A DNA stretch of 64,000 nt from Streptacidiphilus fuscans (GTDB lineage: Bacteria > Actinomycetota > Actinomycetes > Streptomycetales > Streptomycetaceae), in NCBI RefSeq assembly GCF_015690355.1, contig NZ_JADPRT010000016.1, positions 62,001 to 126,000 of the forward strand, read 5' to 3'. The notes beneath the pieces were generated by a model, which did not search any database, had not been told where the DNA came from, and saw only the letters and a program-made list of their open reading frames with translations. Shown piece by piece: positions 7,578-15,543 of the stretch; positions within the stretch are counted from its first letter, which is position 1, and every line of letters starts with the position of its first letter. The translations under genes and the position numbers were made by a program.

Positions 7578-8638
7578 GCCTTCGACCTCCTCAACCTCAC
7601 CCGGGCGGGCAGCCCGGCAACGCCGCCCGGCAGGGCGTAGACCACGACCACGAACAACACCCCCAGCAGGAACAGCGGTTGAGACAGCGGCACCCGCAGC
7701 ACCGACGGCAGCCCGGCGACCGCCCCCGACCCCGCCAGCCCGGTGAGCCGTTGCTGAGCCCAGGTGTACACCACCCCACCGACAAGTGGACCCCAGCGCG
7801 TTCCGGATCCTCCGAGCACCACCATGACCAGCAGCGACAGCGTGAAGTCCGACGTGGTCGTCTGCGGCGTCGCACCGCCCGTCAGCAGCAGGTAGACCAC
7901 GCCGCCGAGCGCGGCCAGCGTGCCCGCGAGGACGAAGGCGACCAGCTTGAACCCGTAAGGGCGCAGGCCCAGCACCTCCACCCGGCGTTCGTTCTCCTTG
8001 ATGCCCTCCCAGACCCGGCCGAGCGGCGAGCGCACCGCCCACCAGACCGCGCCCAGCGTCAGCACCAGGTAGGCCAGGGCCAGCCAGTAGAGGTTGGCCG
8101 TGTGCTGGATGCCGACCAGCCACGACGGCAGACCGGTCGCGGCCAGGCCCTCCTCGCCGCCGGTGAGGCCGCCCGGGTCGCGCTCCACCAGGATCGATCC
8201 GGCCTGGGCGAAGGCCAGGGTGACCATGGCGAAACCGATACCGCCGACCCGCAGGCTGACCGCGCCGAGCAGCGCGGAGAGCACCACCCCGGCCACCACG
8301 CCGAGGATGACGGCGAGCCAGAAGTTCATCCCCGCATGGACCAGCAGCAGGTCGGTCACGTACGTGCCGGACGCGAAGTAGAGGGCGTGCCCGAAGGAGA
8401 GCAGGCCGGTGCGGCCGAGCAACAGGTCGTAGCCGGTCGCCAGGGCACCGAACACCAGGCAGAGGGCCAGCAGTTGGAGGCTGCCGGGGCTGCCGATCGG
8501 CCCGTCGAGCAGGCCCGGCAGCGGCAGCGCGCTGTAGGGGGCGACGACGAGCAGCAGCAGGACCAGCGCGGGCGCCCAGCGGCGCAGGCCGATGCGGGCA
8601 AGTCCGGAGCGCCGCAGTCCGGCGGTGAGTACGGTCAT
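7574..8638 (-). CDS. livM: Branched-chain amino acid-type ABC transporter permease LivM
   Basis: A 354-residue permease with eight to ten hydrophobic segments. GYDLLLGRTGLLSFGHALYF (about 65-90) and the EAA-like loop LRPYGFKLVAFVLAGTLAAL (about 235-255), followed by LLVMVVLGGSGTRWGPLVG, are hallmarks of LivM-type subunits of branched-chain amino acid and urea-type ABC importers. It pairs with LivH to form the membrane channel. Both ends overlap neighbours in ATGA junctions (livH upstream, hydrolase downstream), showing tight translational coupling. The length is normal for the family. The true ligand is set by the binding protein at the head of the operon and could be Leu/Ile/Val, urea or an aromatic or short-chain acid. 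Confidence 0.92.
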   Translation of the reverse strand: MTVLTAGLRRSGLARIGLRRWAPALVLLLLVVAPYSALPLPGLLDGPIGSPGSLQLLALCLVFGALATGYDLLLGRTGLLSFGHALYFASGTYVTDLLLVHAGMNFWLAVILGVVAGVVLSALLGAVSLRVGGIGFAMVTLAFAQAGSILVERDPGGLTGGEEGLAATGLPSWLVGIQHTANLYWLALAYLVLTLGAVWWAVRSPLGRVWEGIKENERRVEVLGLRPYGFKLVAFVLAGTLAALGGVVYLLLTGGATPQTTTSDFTLSLLVMVVLGGSGTRWGPLVGGVVYTWAQQRLTGLAGSGAVAGLPSVLRVPLSQPLFLLGVLFVVVVYALPGGVAGLPARVRLRRSKA

Positions 8639-9498
8639 GCCAGCCTCCCGGTCAGGCCGCTCGGGCGCACCAGCAGCAGCGCGGCGAGCATGACGACCAC
8701 GGACAGGTCGCCCAGACCCGCGGTCGTGTAGTAGTTGGCGAACTGCTGGACCAGCCCGACCACGACGCAGGCGAGCGCCGCGCCGCTGACCGAGCCCATG
8801 CCGCCCATCACCACGACCACGAAGCCGAAGATCAGCAGCGAGGCGCCCTGGGTCGGGTCGACGGAGCCGTAGTAGAGCCCGGCGAGTCCGCCCGCCAGCG
8901 CGGCGGCCGCGCCGCCGAGCGCGAAGACCAGCGTGAACGCGCGGCGGACGTCGATGCCGAGCGCGGTGACCATGGCCTGGTCCTCCACTCCCGCACGGAC
9001 GACCAGGCCGAATCGAGTCCGGCCGAGGAAGAGCTTGAGCGCGAGCAGCACCAGCAGCGCCGCCGCGACCAGCACCAGCCGGTTGACCGGCACCCGCGCG
9101 CCGAGCAGCCCGAACGTCCCGGCCAGCGCGGACGGCACGGGGAACGTGTGCGCGTCCGGCGTCCAGATCGCGGAGAGCAGCGCCGGGACGGCGAGCCCGA
9201 CGCCGACCGTGGCCAGAACCTGCTCCCTGGGCCGCCGGTAGAGCGGCCGGATCAGGCCGAGCTCCAGGGCGACGGCGGCCAGCGTGCCGACGGCCGTGCC
9301 GAAGAGCAGCGCCAGTGGGAAGCCCCAACCGTCGTTCGCCGCCCACCAGGTGGCGTAGGCGCCGATGGAGAGCAACGCGCCGTGGGCGAAGTTGAGCACG
9401 TCCATCAGTCCGAAGATCAGCGACAGGCCGGAGGCGACCAGGAAGTAGAGCGCGCCGAGACCGAGCCCGGTCATGGCGAGCAGGACGACGGTGGCCAT
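8635..9498 (-). CDS. livH: Branched-chain amino acid-type ABC transporter permease LivH
   Basis: A 287-residue permease of the LivH family. The N-terminus GLGLGALYFLVASGLSLIFG followed by MDVLNFAHGALLSIGAYA is the diagnostic LivH start, and the EAA loop ALGIDVRRAFTLVFALGGAA sits near residue 190. GSVSGAALACVVVGLVQQF and a short C-terminus complete the protein. The ATG is preceded by AGGAAGG-type purines, and the first 28 bases overlap the end of livF. Together with LivM it forms the translocation pore in the cytoplasmic membrane. Eight hydrophobic segments are visible. Nothing is truncated or unusual. Confidence 0.92.
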   Translation of the reverse strand: MATVVLLAMTGLGLGALYFLVASGLSLIFGLMDVLNFAHGALLSIGAYATWWAANDGWGFPLALLFGTAVGTLAAVALELGLIRPLYRRPREQVLATVGVGLAVPALLSAIWTPDAHTFPVPSALAGTFGLLGARVPVNRLVLVAAALLVLLALKLFLGRTRFGLVVRAGVEDQAMVTALGIDVRRAFTLVFALGGAAAALAGGLAGLYYGSVDPTQGASLLIFGFVVVVMGGMGSVSGAALACVVVGLVQQFANYYTTAGLGDLSVVVMLAALLLVRPSGLTGRLA

Positions 9499-10256
9499 CT
9501 GCGGCCTCCTTCCTCGGTGGCTCCGGTGGTCCGCACGGGTGGGGAATCTCCCCCGCGACGGCCGACACCGAGGAGCGCGCGGGACGCCTCGGCGTCGGCC
9601 AGCAGGTCGGCGGCGGGACCGGCGTGGGCGGTGCGGCCGTCGGCGAGCACCACGCAGTGGCCGGCCAACCGCCTTACCAGCGCCAGGTTCTGCTCGACCA
9701 GCAGCACCGGAACGGCCTGCGCGGCGCGCTCCAGCGCGACGGCGACTTCGGTGACGATGCGCGGCGCGAGGCCCTTGGTGGGCTCGTCCGCGATGATCAG
9801 CCGGTTGCTGCGGTTGAGCAGGACGCGACCGATGGCGACCATCTGCTGCTGTCCGCCGGAGAGCGTGCCGGCGGCCTGCCTGGCGCGCTCCTTGAGCTCC
9901 GGGAAGAGCTCGTGGACCAGGTCGTACGCCGGGTCGGGGTCGCGCTCGGCGAGCCGGAGGTTCTCGGCGACGGTGAGCGCGGCGAAGATGCCGCGGTCCT
10001 CGGGGACGTAGCCGATGCCGCGCCGCACCAGCTGATGCGTCGACAGCCCGACGGTCTCCGCGTCCTCGAAGCGCACGGAGCCGGTGCGCGGGACCAGACC
10101 GAGGATGCCGCGCACGGTCGTGGTCTTGCCCGCGCCGTTGCGGCCGAGCAGTGCGGTGACACCGGAGGCCGCCACGTCCAGGTCCACGCCGTGGAGGATG
10201 TGGCGTCCGCCGATGACGACCTTGAGTTGACGCACCGTCAGCAGCTCTCGGGTCAC
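9471..10256 (-). CDS. livF: Branched-chain amino acid-type ABC transporter ATPase LivF
   Basis: A 261-residue ATPase with Walker A LLGRNGAGKTTTVRGILG, signature LSGGQQQMVAIGRVLL, Walker B LIIADEPTKGLAPRI and the switch region VLLVEQNLALVRR. The order and the KGLAPRI motif are those of LivF proteins. The start is GTG overlapping the livG stop in GTGA. The C-terminus runs about 25 residues beyond the usual LivF end (GDSPPVRTTGATEEGG), reading over the ribosome-binding region and first codons of livH. This extension may simply reflect coupling. It forms the nucleotide-binding dimer with LivG. Confidence 0.92.
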   Translation of the reverse strand: MTRELLTVRQLKVVIGGRHILHGVDLDVAASGVTALLGRNGAGKTTTVRGILGLVPRTGSVRFEDAETVGLSTHQLVRRGIGYVPEDRGIFAALTVAENLRLAERDPDPAYDLVHELFPELKERARQAAGTLSGGQQQMVAIGRVLLNRSNRLIIADEPTKGLAPRIVTEVAVALERAAQAVPVLLVEQNLALVRRLAGHCVVLADGRTAHAGPAADLLADAEASRALLGVGRRGGDSPPVRTTGATEEGGRRWPPSSCSP

Positions 10257-11041
10257 AGCTCCTCCCCCAGGTAGGCCGACTGCACGGTCGCGTCCGCCAT
10301 CACGGCGTCGGGCTCGTCCAGGGCGAGGAGGGTGCCGTGGTGCATCACGGCGACGCGGTCGGCCAGGCCGAGCAGGACGTCCATATGGTGTTCGACCATC
10401 AGCACGGTGCGGCCCTCGTCGCGGTGCAGCGAGCGGATCAGCTCCGTCAGCGCGGGGACCTCCTCGGCGCTGACGCCGGCCATCGGCTCGTCGAGCAGCA
10501 TCAGCCGCGGATCGCCGACCAGCAGCACGGCCAGCTCCAACTTCCGCTTCTCGCCGTGCGAGAGGGATCCGGCGAGCGCGTCGGCGCGGGCGGAAAGACC
10601 GGTCCGCTCCAGGGTCGCGCGGACCTCGGCGTCGAAGCCGCGGGCCTTGCGCCAGAGCGCGAAGGAGCCACCGCGCGCGGCCTGGGCGGCCAGCCGCACG
10701 TGGTCGGCGACGGTCATGCCGGGCCAGAGACTGGACGTCTGGAAGCTGCGGCCCAGCCCGCGACGGGCGCGGGCGTGGGCGGGCAGCCGGGTGACATCCG
10801 TGCCGTCCAGCGCGATCCGGCCGCGCGAGACCGGGTTCAGCCCGCTGATCAGGTTGAACAGCGAGGTCTTGCCCGCCCCGTTGGGGCCGATGAAGGCGAG
10901 GAACTCGCCCTCGCGGACCGCCAGCGAGACGTCGTCCAGGATCACCGCGCCGCCGACGCTCCACCCGACCTCGGTGAGTGCGAGCACCGGCGACGCCGTC
11001 GGCGCGGTCGGCGCGGTCGGTCCTGTCGATGCGAGCGCCAC
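10253..11041 (-). CDS. livG: Branched-chain amino acid-type ABC transporter ATPase LivG
   Basis: A 262-residue ATPase with Walker A AFIGPNGAGKTSLFNLISG, signature LSHGEKRKLELAVLLVG and Walker B LMLLDEPMAGVSAEE. These variant sequences (SHGE, DEPMAGVS) identify LivG rather than LivF. GRSFQTSSLWPGMTV in the Q-loop region is also typical. The start is taken as GTG five bases after the binding-protein stop; the first residues (ALASTGPTAPTAPTAS) come from a simple GCG/ACC-type repeat in the DNA and are probably disordered. The gene is the second of the minus-strand liv operon. Confidence 0.91.
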   Translation of the reverse strand: MALASTGPTAPTAPTASPVLALTEVGWSVGGAVILDDVSLAVREGEFLAFIGPNGAGKTSLFNLISGLNPVSRGRIALDGTDVTRLPAHARARRGLGRSFQTSSLWPGMTVADHVRLAAQAARGGSFALWRKARGFDAEVRATLERTGLSARADALAGSLSHGEKRKLELAVLLVGDPRLMLLDEPMAGVSAEEVPALTELIRSLHRDEGRTVLMVEHHMDVLLGLADRVAVMHHGTLLALDEPDAVMADATVQSAYLGEEL

Positions 11042-11046
11042 TGCGC

Positions 11047-12282
11047 TCAGCCCGCCATGGTCTTGGCCGGGGGCGCGACCTGGCCGGCCGGCAGCGTGGC
11101 CAGCAGCTTGGGCTGAGCCGACGCACCGGTGCCGGTGAGCGTGGCCTGGAACATCGGCTGCAACAGCGCGTGGTCGGAGGCGCGGACCTGCTCCTGCCCC
11201 TTGGGCCCGGCGAAGGACCAGCCCTCCAGGGCGCTGACCATGGCGTTGGTGTCGGTGGTGCTGGCCTGGATCGCGTGGACGATCATCAGCGCGGCGGTGA
11301 AGCCGTCCGGCGAGAAGAGGTCGGGCGTGCCGCCCTCCGCCTTGATGCCGTTGATCATCGCCGTCTCGACCGGGTTGCCGCCACCCGCGCCGGGGAAGTA
11401 GTGGGCCAGGAAGTCGACCTTCGTCCCGGACGCCCCGAAGATCGGGTACGAGGCATCCCCCGCCAGGCCGGTGACGACCTTGGTCGAGCCCAGCACACCC
11501 TGCTGGTCGAGCGCCGTCCACAGCGCGGGCGCGGTCGATCCGGCCCAGGCGACGTAGACCAGGTCGGCCTTGGCGGTCTTCACCTGCTGCGCGAACGGCG
11601 TCAGGTCGGTTGCGCTCGGCGGGGCCAGCACGGACGAGACATGGGCGCCCTTGGGGCCCAGAACCGCCTGCACCGCCTGGACGTTGTCCTGCCCGAACGC
11701 GTCGTCCTGGGCCAGGACCAGGATCTTCTTGCCGCTCGGGTCACCGACGAAGGAGCCCGCGGCGGCGATGTCCTGATAGCTCTCCCGGCCGGAGCGGAAG
11801 GTGTACTTGTTGACGCCGGTCAGCGCGTCGGTCGCGGCGGGGCCCGCGATGTAGAGGACCTGGTTCTGCGCGGCCAACGGCGCGAGTTGCAGGCCGATGC
11901 CCGAGTCGACGGTTCCGGCAAGGATCTTGTAGCCCTTGCCGATCAGGTCCTTGGCGTCGGCAACGGCGGTCGCTGGGTCGCCGGTGTCGTCCTCCTCGGT
12001 GACCTGGATCTGATGGCCGTTCACCTTGTCGGTGTTGTGGGTCGCGTAGGCGAGACCGGCCTTGAAGCCCTGCTCGTACTGCTGGCCGTAGGCCGCGAGC
12101 AGACCGGTCTTGGAGTAGAGCAGGCCGACCTTGACCGGCGTGCCCGCGCCGCCCGACGACTGCGCGGTCCCCGCCGTCCCGGCGGAGGCGCAGCCCGCGA
12201 GCAGCGAGGTGGCGGCGGCAGCGGCGACCAGCGCGGCGGCGAGGGTGGTTCTGGATCTCCTGGATCCGTTGCTGCTGGACAT
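11047..12282 (-). CDS. Branched-chain amino acid-type ABC transporter substrate-binding lipoprotein
   Basis: A 411-residue exported lipoprotein: Arg-rich n-region, hydrophobic core AAALVAAAAATSLL and lipobox LAGC at about residue 30, so mature protein would be anchored outside the membrane. The body is a type I periplasmic binding fold of the LivJ/LivK class, with VGLLYSKTGLLAAYG, NQVLYIAGPAATDALT and DLFSPDGFTAALMIVHAIQ. It captures the ligand and delivers it to LivHM. ATG is preceded by AGGAG at eight bases. As head gene of the operon it is divergent from scoA, which suggests the ligand feeds a CoA-thioester pathway. The ligand could be leucine/isoleucine/valine or another short carboxylic or amino acid. 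Confidence 0.88.
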   Translation of the reverse strand: MSSSNGSRRSRTTLAAALVAAAAATSLLAGCASAGTAGTAQSSGGAGTPVKVGLLYSKTGLLAAYGQQYEQGFKAGLAYATHNTDKVNGHQIQVTEEDDTGDPATAVADAKDLIGKGYKILAGTVDSGIGLQLAPLAAQNQVLYIAGPAATDALTGVNKYTFRSGRESYQDIAAAGSFVGDPSGKKILVLAQDDAFGQDNVQAVQAVLGPKGAHVSSVLAPPSATDLTPFAQQVKTAKADLVYVAWAGSTAPALWTALDQQGVLGSTKVVTGLAGDASYPIFGASGTKVDFLAHYFPGAGGGNPVETAMINGIKAEGGTPDLFSPDGFTAALMIVHAIQASTTDTNAMVSALEGWSFAGPKGQEQVRASDHALLQPMFQATLTGTGASAQPKLLATLPAGQVAPPAKTMAG

Positions 12283-12504
12283 GGCGGCGGCTCCTGGGCT
12301 CGATACGGGCTTCGGGTGGCATCGGTGGATGCCGGAACCGTAGGAGCGCGGCGTGGCACGGGACATGTGACCGGACACCGCATCGCGGGCCCGAAGCATG
12401 TGGCCGACCGACATGGCAGCTCCACGGCCGCGCTGGCGAAGGTGAGATCACCGGATCGCCGGGTCGGCGATTCCCGAGGACGACGGACAGGAGCAGGGCA
12501 GCCC
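12283..12504. promoter_or_regulatory. Divergent promoter region of liv operon and scoAB
   Basis: This 222-bp gap must hold both promoters. On the minus strand TGTCCC and TACGGT lie 17 bases apart upstream of the binding protein. Two near-identical decamers, CATGTGACCG (12364-12373) and CATGTGGCCG (12397-12406), are spaced 33 bases apart, three helical turns, and could bind a shared regulator. No regulator gene is adjacent. Confidence 0.35.
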
Positions 12505-13275
12505 ATGGCAGGCATGGACAAAGTGGTCGGATCGGCGGCGGAGGCCGTCGCGGACATCTCGGAGGGGGCCTCGCTGGCGGTCGGCGGCTTCGGCCTCTGC
12601 GGCATCCCGTCGACGCTGATCGCCGCGCTGGTCGCGGCCGGGACCGGCGGCCTGCGGGTCACCTCCAACAACTGCGGCGTCGACGACTGGGGCCTCGGCC
12701 TGCTGCTGCGCGCGGGCCGGATCGCCCGGATGACGTCCAGCTATGTCGGCGAGAACAAGGAGTTCGCCCGGCAGTACCTCAGCGGGGAGTTGGAGGTCGA
12801 GCTGGTCCCGCAGGGCACGCTCGCCGAACGCCTGCGCGCGGGCGGCGCGGGCATCCCCGCGTTCTACACGCCCGCCGGCGCGGGCACCCAGGTCGAGGAG
12901 GGCGGACTCCCCTGGCGCTACGCCCCGGACGGCAGCGTGCTGGTCGCCTCACCGCCCAAGGAGGTACGCGAGTTCGCCGGTCGGCCCCACCTGTTGGAGG
13001 AGGCGATCACCGCCGACTTCGCCCTGGTCAGGGCGGCGGTGGCGGACCGGCACGGGAACCTGGTCTTCCACGCGGCGGCCCGGAACTTCAACCCGCTGGC
13101 GGCAACGGCCGGACGGACCACCATCGTGGAGGCCGAACGCATCGTCGAACCCGGCGAGTTGGCCCCGGACGCGGTGCATCTGCCGGGCATCCACGTCGAC
13201 CGGGTGGTCCCGGCCGACCCGGCGGACAAGCGCATCGAACGCCGGACCGTCCTGTCTGCGACGAGGGAGAACTGA
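12505..13275 (+). CDS. scoA: Succinyl-CoA:3-ketoacid CoA-transferase, subunit A
   Basis: A 256-residue CoA-transferase alpha subunit. VGGFGLCGIPSTLI near the N-terminus is the glycine-rich CoA-transferase I motif with the form found in SCOT A subunits, followed by TSNNCGVDDWGLGLL and TSSYVGENKEFARQYLSGEL. The enzyme moves CoA from succinyl-CoA to acetoacetate, letting ketone bodies and leucine-derived acetoacetate enter acetyl-CoA metabolism; related 3-oxoadipate CoA-transferases (PcaI) are the main alternative. AGGAG precedes the ATG by 11 bases, and a second in-frame ATG lies nine bases on. Four bases separate it from scoB, so the two subunits are co-made. Confidence 0.87.
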   Translation: MAGMDKVVGSAAEAVADISEGASLAVGGFGLCGIPSTLIAALVAAGTGGLRVTSNNCGVDDWGLGLLLRAGRIARMTSSYVGENKEFARQYLSGELEVELVPQGTLAERLRAGGAGIPAFYTPAGAGTQVEEGGLPWRYAPDGSVLVASPPKEVREFAGRPHLLEEAITADFALVRAAVADRHGNLVFHAAARNFNPLAATAGRTTIVEAERIVEPGELAPDAVHLPGIHVDRVVPADPADKRIERRTVLSATREN

Positions 13276-13279
13276 CGCG

Positions 13280-13936
13280 ATGACCTCCACCCTCCCTCCG
13301 GTCACCGGCCTCACCCGGGACCAGCTCGCCGCCCGCGCGGCGGCGGAGCTCCGCGACGGCCAGTACGTCAACCTGGGCATCGGCCTGCCCACCCTCGTGC
13401 CGGGCCATCTGCCCCCGGACGTCCAGGTGGTGCTGCACTCGGAGAACGGCATCCTCGGCACCGGCCCCTACCCGCGCGCGGGCGACGAGCACCCGGACCT
13501 GATCAACGCGGGCAAGGAGACCGTCACCGTCCTGGACGGCGCGGCGTACTTCGACTCGGCGTCCTCGTTCGGGATGGTCCGAGCCGGCCGCGTGGACGTG
13601 ACGATCCTGGGCGCGATGCAGGTCTCTGCCGAGGGCGACCTGGCCAACTGGATGATCCCCGGCAAGATGGTCAAGGGCATGGGCGGCGCGATGGACCTCG
13701 TCCACGGCGCGCGCCGGGTGGTCGTGGTGATGGAACACACCGCGAAGGACGGCTCGCCGAAGTTGCTCACGCGGTGCACGCTGCCGCTGACGGGCCGTCG
13801 GGTGGTGCACCGCGTCATCACCGACCTGGCTGTCTTCGACGTCAAAAACGACGGCTTGCACCTGGTCGAAACAGCCCCCGGCGTCACCGAGTCGGACGTG
13901 CGCGCCCGCACGGCAGCGCCGTTCCGTGTGCAATAA
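13280..13936 (+). CDS. scoB: Succinyl-CoA:3-ketoacid CoA-transferase, subunit B
   Basis: A 218-residue beta subunit. VNLGIGLPTLVPG and VVLHSENGILGTGPYP carry the CoA-transferase active-site Glu (in SENG), which forms the covalent glutamyl-CoA intermediate. DVTILGAMQVSAEGDLANWM and GKMVKGMGGAMDLVHGA are further family blocks. The gene follows scoA by four bases and is presumably in one transcript, facing away from the liv operon. Canonical members usually have GMGP where this has GTGP, a mild difference outside the catalytic residue. It ends next to a palindromic repeat that separates it from the convergent ung gene. Confidence 0.88.
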   Translation: MTSTLPPVTGLTRDQLAARAAAELRDGQYVNLGIGLPTLVPGHLPPDVQVVLHSENGILGTGPYPRAGDEHPDLINAGKETVTVLDGAAYFDSASSFGMVRAGRVDVTILGAMQVSAEGDLANWMIPGKMVKGMGGAMDLVHGARRVVVVMEHTAKDGSPKLLTRCTLPLTGRRVVHRVITDLAVFDVKNDGLHLVETAPGVTESDVRARTAAPFRVQ

Positions 13937-13941
13937 GGCCG

Positions 13942-14001
13942 GTTGCACTTCCAGGGGCGCGAGGAACTGCGCTCGCACAGTTCCCGCCCCAGGCAGTGCA
14001 A
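13942..14001. repeat. Short copy of the streptomycete palindromic repeat (copy 2)
   Basis: GGTTGCACTTCCAGGGGCGC and the mirrored CCCCAGGCAGTGCAACT enclose GAGGAACTG...CAGTTCCC, a shortened form of the element seen at 6.5, 35.6 and 63.5 kb. It sits exactly between the convergent scoB and ung stop codons, which suits a bidirectional terminator. Confidence 0.65.
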
Positions 14002-14706
14002 CTACTCGCTGAGCTGCCAAGTGATCGGCGCCGAGCCGAAATCGGCCAGCGCCTTGTCGATCTGCGAGAACGGCTTGCTGCCGAGGAAGTAGCGCGCGGA
14101 CAGCGGCGAGGGGTGGCCGCTCTGGACGACCACGTGGCGGGTGGTGTCGATCAGCGGGAGCTTCTTCTTGGCGTAGCCGCCCCACAGCACGAAGACCACC
14201 GGCTCCTGGCGGGCGTTGACCGCCTTGATGACCGCGTCGGTGAACTTCTCCCAGCCCTTGCCCGCGTGCGAGCCCGCCTCGTGGGCGCGGACCGTCAGGA
14301 CCGCGTTGAGCAGCAGCACGCCCTGGTCGGCCCACTCCTGGAGGTTGCCGTGAGCGGGCGCGGTGACGTCGATGTCGCTGGCCAGCTCCTTGTAGATGTT
14401 CCGCAGCGACGGCGGGACCTTGACGCCGCGTCGGACCGAGAAGCACATGCCGTGCGCCTGGTTGTCGTCGTGGTACGGGTCCTGGCCCAGCAGCAGGACC
14501 TTCACCTTGTCGAGCGGGGTGGACTCCAGCGCCGCGAAGACCTCGCCGCGCGGCGGGAAGACCTGACCGGCGGCGCGCTCGGCCGCGACGAACTGTGCCA
14601 GCTCCTGGAAGTACGGCTGCTCGACCTCGCTCTGCAGCGCCGCCCGCCACGACTCGGGCAGCACGAACTCACCGGCTTCGGTGGGGGTGACGGCGGGGTG
14701 GGACAT
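14002..14706 (-). CDS. ung: Uracil-DNA glycosylase (family 1)
   Basis: A 234-residue enzyme that removes uracil from DNA and starts base-excision repair. VLLLGQDPYHD (Asp76 is the catalytic water-activating residue), AHGMCFSV, GVLLLNAVLTVRAHEAGSHAG and the DNA-intercalating loop HPSPLSAR are all intact, and the length is standard. ATG has GGAGG six bases upstream. It lies 18 bases downstream of a tetR-type gene in the same direction, so it could be read from the regulator's promoter, but ung genes are normally constitutive and the link may be incidental. Confidence 0.97.
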   Translation of the reverse strand: MSHPAVTPTEAGEFVLPESWRAALQSEVEQPYFQELAQFVAAERAAGQVFPPRGEVFAALESTPLDKVKVLLLGQDPYHDDNQAHGMCFSVRRGVKVPPSLRNIYKELASDIDVTAPAHGNLQEWADQGVLLLNAVLTVRAHEAGSHAGKGWEKFTDAVIKAVNARQEPVVFVLWGGYAKKKLPLIDTTRHVVVQSGHPSPLSARYFLGSKPFSQIDKALADFGSAPITWQLSE

Positions 14707-14724
14707 GCGGGCCTCCAGGACTGG

Positions 14725-15510
14725 CTAGTTCGTCCCGGACACGCTATCGCCCGCGACTGACAACCGGCCCAACTCCACTGCCAGGCCGTCCAGGACGACC
14801 TCGAGCCCGTGCCCGAAGCCCTCCTCGACGTCGCGGTCGTCGTCCGCGTCGTGGACGAACCGCGCGAGCAGCGGATGCTTCCCCTCGGCCAGGACCCGGA
14901 CCAGGTAGGGGCCGGCGGAACGGCGGTAGTCGTCCTCGGTCTGCCCGGTGCGGCGGATCGTCTCCACCTCGGCGATCTCGCTCATCACAAAGCCGCGCAC
15001 GAAGGCCATGACCGTCCAGCCGAAGCCCGCCATCGCGTCGATGCCGAGCCCGAGGCCGTCCATCGCGCCCAGCATCCGCTCGGTGTTGTCCAACATGTTG
15101 GGGCCGAGCGGCGGACGACTGGCGGTGATGGCCAGCACCCAGGGGTGGCGCAGCAGCATCGCGCGGTAGCCGACGGCGATCGCCCGCAGCCTGGCCCGCC
15201 AGTCGCCGGCCGGAGCGGGACCCGCGTCGGTACCCCCCGCAACCACGACCCGCTCACCCATGACCTGGTCGATCATGAGGTCGAGGAGGTCGTCCTTGGT
15301 CTCGACGTAGCGGTAGAGCGACATCGTGCCCACGCCCAGCTCCGAGGCGATTCTGCGCATCGACACCGCCTCCACCCCCTCCGCGTCGGCGAGCGCGATC
15401 GCCGCATCGACGATGGTCGTCACGCTCAGGGACGGCTGCGGCCCCCGCCCGGCGCTACGCGGCCGGGCCCACACAGGGGTACGGGCTTCCGCCAAGGCGG
15501 CCTCCTCCAC
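14725..15510 (-). CDS. TetR-family transcriptional regulator
   Basis: A regulator of up to 261 residues. The N-terminal helix-turn-helix reads IVDAAIALADAEGVEAVSMR then RIASELGVGTMSLYRYVETK; the C-terminal domain (GYRAMLLRHPWVLAIT, ERMLGAMDGLGL) resembles the tetracycline-repressor type C-domain. Such proteins usually repress themselves and a neighbouring exporter or enzyme on binding a small molecule. Two starts are possible: the GTG at 15510, without a clear ribosome-binding site, or TTG at 15495 preceded by GGAGGAGG. A perfect 8-1-8 palindrome overlaps the predicted -10 just upstream, so autorepression is likely. Target genes could include the sortase upstream or ung downstream; no transporter is adjacent. 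Confidence 0.88.
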   Translation of the reverse strand: MEEAALAEARTPVWARPRSAGRGPQPSLSVTTIVDAAIALADAEGVEAVSMRRIASELGVGTMSLYRYVETKDDLLDLMIDQVMGERVVVAGGTDAGPAPAGDWRARLRAIAVGYRAMLLRHPWVLAITASRPPLGPNMLDNTERMLGAMDGLGLGIDAMAGFGWTVMAFVRGFVMSEIAEVETIRRTGQTEDDYRRSAGPYLVRVLAEGKHPLLARFVHDADDDRDVEEGFGHGLEVVLDGLAVELGRLSVAGDSVSGTN

Positions 15511-15518
15511 ACACTGGA

Positions 15519-15535
15519 TGCGTACATTGTACGCA
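15519..15535 (-). promoter_or_regulatory. TetR operator palindrome containing the -10 element
   Basis: TGCGTACA-T-TGTACGCA is a perfect 17-bp palindrome. Read on the minus strand it contains TACAAT, a near-consensus -10 (15529-15524), with a weak -35 TCACGC 17 bases upstream inside the end of the sortase gene. A bound TetR dimer would cover the -10, the standard layout for autorepression. Confidence 0.7.
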
Positions 15536-15543
15536 CCCAGCCC

